NCBI RefSeq assembly: GCF_964204645.1
Contig: NC_134026.1
Coordinates: 16,944,650 to 17,008,649, forward strand
Direction: 5' to 3'
DNA from: Tubulanus polymorphus
Taxonomy: Eukaryota; Nemertea; Palaeonemertea; Tubulaniformes; Tubulanidae
DNA length: 64,000 nucleotides
Part shown: in pieces, positions 42,001 to 54,000 of the stretch
Position numbering within the stretch: the first letter of the stretch is position 1
How the letters are laid out: each line of letters begins with the position of its first letter
The notes under the pieces: model-generated
Seen by the model: only the letters and a program-made list of their open reading frames with translations
Told to the model about the DNA's origin: nothing
Databases searched by the model: none
Position numbers and translations under genes: made by a program

Positions 42001-45000
42001 TCTCTTTCTGACTCACGAGACTAACACGAGAATCAAGATGGCGGCCCCATGGCGTGACATGTTAGATAAAAAAAAGCCTGTAATGCAGCTGCAAAAATAC
42101 ACTATCTTCATGGATAAAATCTAAAATTCTCTAACTTCAAGGGGGACTCGAGCTCCCCCTGTTCGCGCCTACGGCACTCAGGTACCCACTACGTGGGTGC
42201 ATTGCCGTGATACTGACTTGTTCAATTTTCTACTTCTTAGTTTTTTGTAACATCCGAAATTTCCACGGATTTGATGAAGGCCCTCTGGGATCCCTGCACT
42301 ATACTTTCCACAAAGCCATAAAAGCACACTTAACCCTTTCGTTTCGTGGTACACGGTCACTGGTGACCCGCATTTTAATAGAGAATTTTCATAATACCCA
42401 TGCGCCATCTATCACAAAACCTTGTAAGTAATTCAGCTACTTTGTACAAACAGTTGTTTCAAAATAGATTTAGTGTATCAATATTAGTTAAACTATTCCT
42501 GTAATTGTGCGGACTACGTACCTTGCTACACTAAAACAGCCATAATTTTTTTATCAAAGAGAATTTACCTTCAAATTCAGATAATCATCAGAACATAGTG
42601 CAGAATAAAAAAAGCAGGCTTTTTTTAGCAACTGGTTGGATATCCGAATTTTATTTAAGCTTTTTATGAAAAACTATGTAAAATATGTTAATTAGGTCAC
42701 GTGACGCACATAATTAGTATGAAAATTAAATTTTTTGTCACCAAAATGTTTGGCCACTACGTTGCCCTCTGTGGTTTCAGTACCCCTTTCATAACACTTA
42801 CGGTATCTTGATACCAGGGGTTTTAGTAAAATCAAAAATTCCGATTTCTGGCTCAGTACAGTGGGTGGATGTATGGTCAGTACTGAGCAGAAAGGGTTAA
42901 GCATAACGTGATAAAACTACGCAATAAATCGCGAGAGATGCATGAAATATAAGTCCCGCAATCACAAGTTCGAAAGAGATTTTAAAACATCAAAACTATC
43001 GCATGTTGTATATTAGATAATGATACTTATGTAGACCATCAGGACTGAAGTCCATAGGAAAAATTTGATTAGTCTATTGAAGGCACGTTACTGACTTTTC
43101 TTAATAGAAAATTTTGTCAATTCCAGATTGGTTACAGACTTACCTGGGCTTGAGTCTATTAAGGCAATATTCATGTATTTGACTCAACTGCTTAGCCTTT
43201 CTTCCGTGTGAATACTTCACCGTGTATTTTTGAGCGAGCCTATGTCAACGGTCTGGGCGAAAATGTGGTTTCAAAATGCGGAAATTTACTTCTGTGTGCC
43301 GGCTGATTTACTGATAGCATCGAATTTTTGAGATGAAGACTGATATCTACACAACTGGAATACTTGTTTTATCATCATTAATTGAAGTCATTTTATTGAC
43401 GTTGGCATTAGCGATCCGTTAGCCAAGTGTGCCTATTACATGATCTATCTTTTAAGTTCATTACGTAATCACTGCCATTCAAACCAGCACATTACTGGAT
43501 TGAACAGCAAAAGTGCAAAAAAGGTTTTAACTGAAATTGAATGAATATATATTTATAGAAACGTATTATTTTGTCTGATTTAGACAAGTCATGACTGTCT
43601 GTGATATGGGGATATAGGTTTATGAAATAACTACATAAAGTAAAGAATCTATGTAAAATATCATTCAAGTCCATTTTAAGTACTTGGATGGATAAAGAAT
43701 AATTTTAATTATAATCATAAACTACCTTCCCAAAATTTGATATAAAATGATACTATGCATTCATTAATTCACTGAATACTACCATATACTACAGAGACCT
43801 TTACTGGTATATTAAAACAGAATTTCTTTTCCTCTTTTTATTAATAAGATCATCCCATGGGTCCAAATTCGTCATTTCAAGGTAAGGAACAAAATATCAG
43901 TGTTTGTCTTAAGTGTTAAGTGTGCGGTTGAAACGTTTCTTTAGTTGTTTTCCAAAGTTACATTCTGTTTTTGTTATTCGCTTTTTGAACTATCCACGTA
44001 ATCCTTTATTTTCATTTGCACGCACGATATAAGAAATGACAAATTGTTTGATGTTGTAACATCGATAGGGGAATGACTGATGGAGCGGTATCATTGTAAG
44101 TGCCATGGAAAGATTCAGCTAATATGCATAGTTATGATATACTATGATAAGAACGAGTACATCATTAGTTTTTGGGGATTTTTGGCTCGCAGTAGCGAGC
44201 CTATGTCGATGGTCTGGCCGATGAACGTTTTGGATCTAGGTTTGACTATAAATTTCAGCAGGTCAGACAAAGCCAGGAAATTTATTCGTATGGTTAAAAT
44301 CAATTAGCCTTTCTTCGTGTGAATACTTCACCGTGTATTTTTGAGCGAGCCTATGTCAACGGTCTGGGCGAAAATGTGGTTTCAAAATGCGGAAATTTAC
44401 TTCTTTGTGCCGGCTGATTTACTGATAGCATCGAATTTTTGAGATGAAGTCTGATATCTACACAACTGGAATACTTGTTTTATCATCATTAATTGAAGTC
44501 ATTTTATTGACGTTGGCATTAGCGATCCGTTGATGCAACACAGTGATGAGCGTTCGCGTTGAAAACAGTCGCGTAGGCAATATAGCTTTGTTTGTACCGT
44601 ATCTTAATGGGTCACTCATAGTTTTAGTGTTCTACGTCATTCAAGGGATATCTTAGAATTATGAAGATTTGTTCAGACAAAAGGCCGATAATCAATTTTT
44701 CAAAGAGTTATCATTAAAAGTTCACATTGACAAAAATTGAATCCTTTTCATATAATATTTTTCTTGTTGAATTTTCATGAAATGAATTTTTGCATCCCGG
44801 TAGCCTACGTGACAGATTTTTTATGTCCCACCAGTTTGCCGAGCCACCGGACCATTGGTCCTTTATTCAATTCATAAACTGTGGGCGGGAGGTTTGGAAT
44901 GGTTACACTTCTCTGCGGTATGACGAAGTGAGTTATCATACTTGAATGAACTGCTGTCACAGCGTCTTTGTATAGATAGTCCCAAAAGCAGCATAAATGT

Positions 45001-48000
45001 CCCCTAGGTAAATCCCCCTTCCCAAGTCTAAGTTCACAACAAAATTTATCAATATTTTCATGTTGATAATGAAAAACTTAGATGTTTTCAATCGTAATAA
45101 GTACCTTATTAACTCTAGATGGCAGTAATTCCTTCATTACCTGTATGGTTTAATCACTGATAAGGAATGTTTGGTCTAGGGACTTGTAGGGGTTCGATTG
45201 AATTCGATCATTTAAACTGTTGGCAATATGGTTTCTAGAAAAAATATCATTTTTGACATCATTATATTTTGACACGTCTTCATGATGGCTGTGGCGAACT
45301 GTTCAGGGCTTAGCCTCTTAAGGTTTAGGGGCAGCAACAAGTTCATAAGTCATTTTACAAAACAGTATTTCCACAGCTTACAAATGCCTATTTTTTATCC
45401 CAGTTCTTAAACCATTCATTAAAACAATTACAGTTTTTGTTTTATCTCAAATGTTAATGAGCTACATAATTAAGGAGTAATTACGCCAATTATAGAGGGC
45501 AGCACAGTCTTAACAAGTCAAGTGACTGCCAATTCAATTCAATTGATATTTTATTGATCCAAATCCCTTCTCATTTGTTGATGTTTCAGTGAGAAAGATA
45601 TAGAAAGATTTTTTAATTGAAAAAATGCAAGGAAATCATACAACTGGACTGCCAATTCATTGGCCAATACTCTTCTAAATACCAGGCTTGTCAAATTCAT
45701 ACTGAGAAAATATATTTTAGTCATAAAGAGTCCTAAATATGGGATCCTATCATTTCTACATACCGGTACACAAATTTATGATTGAAAAATAACCTTTTTA
45801 ATGTATATTTCTTTGGAAATTCATTTCACGATCTAAGCTTTTGAGCTTATTTTGTGCTCAGAAAAGTTGACTTCATTTTGGCGACACAATAATTCAGTGT
45901 GGGTGGTCACCATAAAAAAATTTTAATGATTTAATGTTTATACATGTATCTTTATTTTGCCTGACTAGCTTTATTTCATAATGAAATGTTACTTTTCCTT
46001 ATTGCATATTAGCACCAAGTAGAGAACATCCGGCCTTAACTAGAAATTGATTTCAAAGTAGGAGAGCCACAGCCATTGATGGTTTGGCTTAGCATTGAGA
46101 ATTGTTGCTCACGGCTGAACTCACAAATGTGAAAAAATTGTGATTGACCTGACCATGATTATAGTGCATCTTGCAAGGTTTCATTACTCATCTAGTTTAT
46201 CAGTCATACTTGACTGATTTGTTGAAGATCCATTCCTTGTGAACACCCAAGCTACAGGTCTCAGAATCTGGACTTTTGGACTCAAAAAGGTCACAGAACA
46301 GCTGTCTTTTGTCCGTCTCAATTTTTCTTACAATGATATGCACATTGTAGGAGAAACCACAGGGATCCAGATGTGTAGTGATTACAATTCTTTGATACAC
46401 CGCGATCATCTCCACTGAGATAGACTTAAACTGACAGTCTGCTGTGTGTACTAGCTGCTAGTGCTTAAAGTGCTAGATGGAGCTACTTGTAATGATGTAG
46501 ATGGTGGAGAAAGTTAATTGCTTCATTAAAATCATTAAAAACCTGCGTAAATAGAAATGATCTCTTTTCCTTGATTTTAGGAAAATTGAGAATTATTTTA
46601 GGGGTTACATTTTTATGGAGCCACTCGGGACACAACAAAGACATTGTTTCAATCATACCATGAATTTGTACCATATTGTACGTGTTTGATAGTGTATGTT
46701 GTATCTATTGATTTGATTTTTTATATGATTGTAGGTCACCCGGGAATGGGTCCAATGCAGAGAATGAGTCATCCTGGCCGAATGCCAGGACCAATGAATC
46801 CTGTAAGTTTGAAGCGCTTTCTTCACTTGTGTCCATGGATTAACTGTTCAATATTGCATTAACCAATATAAGCTCTTCTCTTTGAAATCCATTCTCAGAA
46901 GACATTTGACTTGTTTGATGATTGAATCTTTAATCTTTTTTGGCCAATACATTTCAAAAATTTGACAGCTAAATGGCACTGAATGTTATAGTGTTTATGT
47001 AACCTAGGCGAATCCTAGGGATTTTTCGTTGAAATGTGATTTGGAATTTTGATGCCTTTCAAAATGTTCAGTAAATATATTGTAGCCAGCTGGGTGTTAT
47101 ATCACCACCAACTGGCTAATATTGCCACCAACCACTAGTTGCTCTCAGAATGCTTGATAACACGTTCATTACCACTGTGATAAAACTGATTGTGATTACC
47201 CCAATTCAGGGATGAGAATTCCCCGCGGATCCTCGAATTTCGGTATTGTAAAATATCAATTTTTCAAATAGTCCAAAAATGATGTAAAGTATGGGTGGGG
47301 GGGGGGGGGTGATGATCATTCAATTGGTCTTGCGCGATCGGTAATCAGGTGAACCGTAAAAGCGTTCAGTGCCTGTTTTACTTATCGTCGCGTAAAAGTA
47401 TCGCATTTCAATGCATATTGATTTTGTATCTACATTTGTTCTATGATGAGTGTGAATGTATTTTATCGATCGGTTGCAGACACGCGTGCGCGGCAACAGT
47501 AGTAATGTACATAGGCCTACTTACTGTTGCCGCACGTGTGTGGCGAACGTCTTCAGATATTATACACTACTGGGTGATGATTTTTAGTGAGCATTAATCG
47601 GCGCGTTTTTAACTGCAATAATTCAGGGCTCGACCAGTAATGCATGAGATGCTGAATGTCATCGAATGAGGATGTACCACATTGGAACTAGCCATTACCT
47701 TCCAAAATATGATAAGTTCATGGGTTCAAGATCGCTCTAAGTGCTCGGAAAATGCTTTTAATTTCTAAAAATTTTCCGTCAGCTGGTTCGCGTGTGCAAC
47801 TCTAATAAAAAAACGCGGATTTTATAGGTCAGCGTTCTTATCTCTGCCAATTGCCACTACGAATATACTAGTAAATTGACACTGGAGCTGCATATAACAT
47901 AATATGCCTTTGCTCAAAGTCGAACAATCAGCTTTGAGAATGGAGCCGAGTCACATTGCCAGCCAATCAGAAACTGTGTCATTTCTGTGCGCATGCCAGA

Positions 48001-51000
48001 GTGTGGATATCTTAAGTGAATAGATAGAATCGGCTATGAGTATATATCTAGTGGCACTGATGGAAGTACATTGTATGATTATACTTGTAGCCGGTAGCAA
48101 ACTTATTACACTTCCCCATTTTCAAAATGTAGATCTACTATTTAAGATATTATCCGAGAATGGCTGTGGCTTGGTACTGAGTGGAGCACATAAATTTCAG
48201 TTGATCAGATGAGTCACTATACATGAACATTCATACGTAGCCTCACAGGCTAATGGAAATTCCATTGAATGAACTATTTGATTGGGAAAGATTAATCCCC
48301 CTAACACACTTAATACATTTCAGTTTTTATTTGGATTGTTCATCTTATGCATTGGCTGACTGTTTTAATTTAATATTTATCAGTGTGTTTTAATGAATGC
48401 TTTTTTGTTACAGAATTATGCTCCTGGTATGAGAGGTCCACCACCAAATAATATGGGACCAGGTGGTCCTGGCGGTCCTGGTGGACCTGGCGGTGTACCG
48501 CCTATGTCAATGTAGGTCATTTAATCGAGTTTACCCTGATATTAGAAAATGAATTAGATCATCTTTATTCATCAATGGGGAACCTGCAAAACCAACTATC
48601 CCACCAGATGGCGTGAGGAGCAGTAGGTCGTCTGTTGTCAAGATTAGTACATTTTCACTGAACTTTGAACTGGATTTTTAGACTACCGAATCCATGTATT
48701 ATCACAGCACCCACCAAATATACAAAACTTTCATAATAATTGAATCATTTAAGAGATAAGTTCATCTAGATTTAATTGAAATGTAGCAGGAACGCGGATG
48801 CTAACTCTATCTACTGGCGAACCTGGTGGGCCTGCCATACGTAGAATCCTCAATTGCCACAGTAGCACTGCAGGTACCCCATTGATATCATATTCAATGT
48901 TGGTTATGTTTGTTTTTCATATCATCCTATAGGCCTGGTGGACAAGGGAATCGACCATGGCCTCCTACGTCACAATCATCTGTAAGTACCTATGTATTGC
49001 TCGAACTGGCGGCGTGTTGTAAAAGAATTTGAATTCAACTTAAGTGAGATCTGTTTTGCCAAATTTCCTTTCTTGACTTCTTATCGATGAATTTAACTGG
49101 CTCCCATGGCACTCAGTAGGAAGCATACCCTATGTGCTATCAAATCCTTTTATTAGCTGTGCTCACACCTTTTATTAGCTCTGCTCACACGAAGCTATAT
49201 GTCCAGGTACATATAAAACGAAAATAGTCCCAGCCGCCTATTGATTCACTTTTTGTACATAGTCCCTGCGATCGTTGGTCCATCTACAGTTGTAATCCAG
49301 TAATTTATGGATGTTTTGAAAACTATTCATTGGATTGTCTTGATATTTGGTTATACATCTAACCTGGACATCGTCAGTCCGACAACTGATTTGGTCACAA
49401 TCAAGATGGTTGACTGTCGGCCATTGTTATTTGCCAAAATCATGACTTTTTACATGACAATGCTTCAATTATCTTGATCTTTCATGTATGCGTACTTGTT
49501 TTTCCTAGGACCCATTAGCTTAAGCAAAAATGGTGTCGATCGGACGCTGCAGTTCCTTGACCTTTTCGACACCTGAAAAGTAATTTCAGGCCTTAATTCT
49601 AATACCTGTTGCTTCCTAGTGTTAATCATATTTCATAGAAATGTGTGATGGGTATACTTTGTTAAAAGATCATTAACATATCAGACAGATTTTTCTATCA
49701 GAGTATTTCACGGTATCTGTGGTTATCTTTGGCTCATCATTCGTAGATGGAAAAAGGTTTTCTGAGGAAAATATCAAAGGGTTTTAACTTAGTTATTGCA
49801 ATAATCATCAGGGATGATAATTTTCAGCGGATTTCCGCCCCCTCAATCAATTTTTATCATTTCTCAGATCGATGCAAACCCGTTGAAAAAAATGGGGGGG
49901 CGTGGTGAGGATAATGGCATCTTAAGGATAGATTGGTATGACCATAAAAGCGTTTCCCGATCTATTTTTAAATGCGATCATTTTCGTTAACAAAGTTTTA
50001 TCTATCTGTTGCCCGACCATGTGTCTGTGGATATATGTATCAACATTATTGATTGTTTAGCGAGTGTTGCTCGCGTGTAGTGCTGAAAAACGGCTTTTGC
50101 GGCCCGTAAGGTGGCGCCGCCTACATTGTTTTTCTTATGCAAATGAATAGCTGATGAGCATCTTGACTCGTCTTGGAACTAGCAGTGTGTTAACGGTAAA
50201 ACATCAGACGATGTTGTTTGATTCTCCGAGTGATATTTCAATGTTAAAACTACTTCACGCCTAAAGCGTTCGTTATTTCTAAGTAATAACAAGATTTAGA
50301 ATTTTCCGCCTTTTTAATGATGCCCTGTTATCATCCCTGAATCATGATATTAAATAATCATATAATGAAATAATACCATAATGATAATCATATAATCATA
50401 TATTAAGAAAAATATATGATTATTGTAATAACTGTCATGAGATGTATCTCCTCATATGGAATTGGGGTTACCCAGATTTTTGTTCCTCCCGTCATGAAGA
50501 GTTAGATATTGAATTGTATACAATATTGTCTTTTTACATTGGTACAAATGCATATACTGTAACCATAATCAATTGCAAAGTTGTAGCTCATGACATATTC
50601 AATTATTGTGATGAGTTTCGAGGTCATTGGTTTTTGTATATGTTTTCCAGGGGCCCTTAAATATTGAGATCATCATATTGTCAAACATTTCACTAAGTGG
50701 GCATAGTGTCCGTGGATCCCTAGTTTATCAACTGTTCGGGTACGAAAAACATCCTATGGGACACCATAATGTCCAGGGGTATAATAATGCGAACACAGCA
50801 CACCTCAGTTTTATGGGCAGTTTGCTTCATTGAAATTCTGCTGGGATAAAGTAAAGCAAATTGTGTTACATGTCATCAAATCCATCTAGCTTTAAAGGGT
50901 CTTCAATTCATATTGCAGATGAATTATTCATCGGCGTCTCCTGGAACGTATAATGTAAGTCTTGATTCTTATTTCTCTTAAACCATATGTATTTTTCTGA

Positions 51001-54000
51001 AATCTACGAGCAATCATCTGAACAGATGGGAACTCGGCCTATATTCCCATACATTCAGTGACACAAACAGTCATTAATGATTGAAAAGTTTATTGAATTC
51101 ATACAGGAATTATGATCGCCATTTTATGATTCCACTTAAATGTATTTACGTACTAGGTAAACTGAAATACTCTTTGTGTTTTGAATTTTAGGGTCCACCA
51201 CAAAGTGGTCCACCTGGAACGCCTATAATGCCAAGCCCGCAAGGCAAGTAACCCACTGTATCCCAAATTCTGTATTGCTTTTCTCCTTTGCTCCTTCCTC
51301 TCTTTTCTCTTTTTTGTTCACTTGTCTCAAGTAAATATATGTTACCAGCTGCATGTTAATACAGCAGGCTGGTTAGGGAACTGGCACCGCATTCTATCCA
51401 TCAGGAACAACAAGGCCATTAACTCTCGTATGTACCGATAAGAAAATCATCCGGTTTTTCCCAGATATCCGTTTTTCTGGTTCATTTCTGATATCCATGC
51501 AAAGGTGTTGGTTCTGGGTAGAGATTGACCATAAAAGCGTCAATTTTTTTACATGTTTATGTTTGTTTGCCTCTGTCTTTATAGCAGTAAAGGCGTTAAT
51601 CTCTTACTTATAGATAGATGATTTGCAGTAACTGTATGGCGGTGATCAAACAGACAGTTTATTTTGATAATTTAGAATTTCCTGAGTATTCGAAAAATCC
51701 AGACTCCCAAATTTGCAGTTATAAAAATCCAGAATTCCAGAGTAGTAGCAACTCTGAATTGATGAAAACCTGTGTTTCTGATGGAGAGAGTGCTACTTCC
51801 AAGCAGGTTACACTAGATCTCTCGATTTTGTAAAGATCTCAGAGTTCTCCATGACTAAAAGACTTTTGTTCATCTAAGAACACTTGAGATGATTACGAAC
51901 ATTTCATGAATCACATTTCATCGCTTTCTTAGACTTTTTAGATTAGATTAGATTTTTTCCATTGCTGCGATACTTAGGGTCTTTTCGTGAGGCATTTCAA
52001 TCTTCACTTTCAACTTAGCATTGATTTTGTTTGATTAAGCTAGTGCAAACAAGTTTGCACTTTTGATATTTAAATGGTGTTGTGAGGTTACGTTTGTGAA
52101 CTCTGTCAGCAAGGGCTGGGTGGCAGACCGTTTATCTATTGGCACCATACTACCCGCTCCAACCAAAGTGAATCAACTGTCCAGCAAATGCACTGATTAG
52201 CGTAAACCATGTGGCTAACAAGTGCACGATTTACGATCTTTTTTAACCATCTAAATTGATTCACCTCGCAAAAATACCTCGAGTAACTGGAGATTATTGG
52301 TTCATCGGACTCGCATCATAATAGACAGGTTCTGCTATGTTCTTTTCCAAGATCGACTTTGAGATAGGAGAATGTTGTGTCACAGAAAATGTGACGTAGC
52401 ACATATTTGTGTGCCGTAAATGTAACCCGTTCTCAGAAGATGTGATATCAAACTGTCTTATCACATAACATCTAAATGAGTCGGTGTTAATTGCATTCTT
52501 AATCTAAGAGCATGTACTTAATATATTTACCATGAATATATAGAGTATATAGCGGTAACTAGTGCGTATTGCTACCCAAATGATCTAGCAAGAAATGGCT
52601 TAACAAATTCATGTTCATTGTGCCCTTTTAGAGAGATAGGAGAATGTTATGTCACAGAAAATGTTGTGACATAGCACATATTTGTGTGCCGTAAATGTAA
52701 CCCGTTCTCAGAAGATGTGATATCAAACTGTCTTATCACATAACATCTAAATGAGTCGGTGTTAATTGCATTCTTAATGTAAGAGCATGTACTTTATATA
52801 TTTACCATGAATATATAGAGTATATAGGGGTACTAGTGCGTATTGCTACCCAAATGATCTAGCAAGAAATGGCTTAACAAATTCATGTTCATTGTGCCCT
52901 TTTAGACCAATTTCCACCGTATATAGGCAATGCATGCATGTTTGCGAATATTCTTTATGTAGCTGGCAACTGAAATGGTACATATGCTGAATATTTTTTA
53001 TATCTTTTTACATTTTGCCTGAATACATTTGTTTTTTATGCCCCTGGCTCAACTTTAGTTGAGAGGGGCATATAGATTACGGTAACCCCTGTGTGAGTAC
53101 GCCGCCGCCGCAAGTGACGTCAACAGCCTACAGGCCGTAATTGTTGACCAATTCATTTCAAACTTGGTACACAGGTAGGATATCACTTGGGCCAGAACCC
53201 TATCTAAAATTGGGTCAATTCGATTCAAATTATGGCCACCAGGGGGCTGGCATAAAAAACAACGTTAACGGCCTAGAGGCTGCAATAGTTGACTGATTCA
53301 TTTCAAACTTGGAACACAAGTGGGATATCACTTGGGCCAGAACCCTATTTAAAATTGGGTCGATTACTTGAGGCCGCAATTGTCGACCGATTTGTTGACC
53401 AAATTATTCACACTTTGTACACATGTTCTCTAATATCATTCTTATAGAAATAATTGTGGCCATGATATTTCTTAGGCATTTACCACAAACCCTGTAACTT
53501 CACATGGCGGTGAATTTCCTGGGGCATTCGAGTATTGCCTCATTCTAGTTAAAATCGAAAGATATCTACGCAGATCATCCGATAACATTTCAAAGTCAAA
53601 TCTATGGATGAGGCTGTTAGATGACCTTTTAACCTCAAATGCATACAGCACAAGATAGTCATCTTCAGCTAAAAATGCCCATTACATGTGCACTGCTGCC
53701 AAGGTGTTCTCAAGCCGATGACCCCGACTGATATAGTGGAAACGAAAGCTCTTAACGGGACACCGTGATTGTAAACCGCGATAAGCTTATCCCGTTCTCA
53801 GTCACGGACTGACATCAGAACCTGTCTAATAGACGGGCGCCTAAGGCGCCCGGAGGACGTCCCTTTGGTTAACGCGTATATTTGGATACTACGAAGTGTC
53901 TTCTTAAACGATTCTGACTAGCTGACAAAGTCAGAAAAAAATGACGTCACTTGACGTCCGGTTTGAAGTTCATGGGGAAATCGGAAGTAGAATTACGTCA

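Larger units (their letters stand above)
30694..43848 (+). other. Intron 9 (13.2 kb)
   Basis: This is the largest intron. It holds family A copies with element B2 inside, an inverted-repeat element (37162-37429), two microsatellites, a weak minus-strand exon candidate (39714-39860), a piggyBac-like element (42334-42896) and a roughly 225-bp duplication (43192-43422). Stretches 30700-32170, 35470-37160 and 40480-41450 show nothing I can name. Confidence 0.6.
43882..46734 (+). other. Intron 10
   Basis: This 2.9-kb intron contains the second copy of the 225-bp duplication, an aattcaattcaattg tract (45535-45549) like a minus-strand LINE tail, and a diverged family A fragment (46200-46360). 44540-45530 is unexplained. 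Confidence 0.6.
48982..50918 (+). other. Intron 13
   Basis: This 1.9-kb intron is mainly a diverged family A copy (49220-50723) carrying a younger element at 49809-50339. A 22-bp tandem repeat (cttttattagctgtgctcacac) lies at 49148-49192. Confidence 0.6.

Noticed and set aside
43801-43848. Alternative acceptor aacag at 43820 for exon 10
   Set aside because: It lengthens the exon with a Phe/Leu-rich run and shifts the frame of the HPMGPN block; the downstream ttaataag acceptor preserves phase 1-1.
46644-46862. + ORF containing [11 protein letters not shown] as an independent small gene
   Set aside because: The conserved part is SSBP exon 11 with clear acceptor and donor; the rest is intron.
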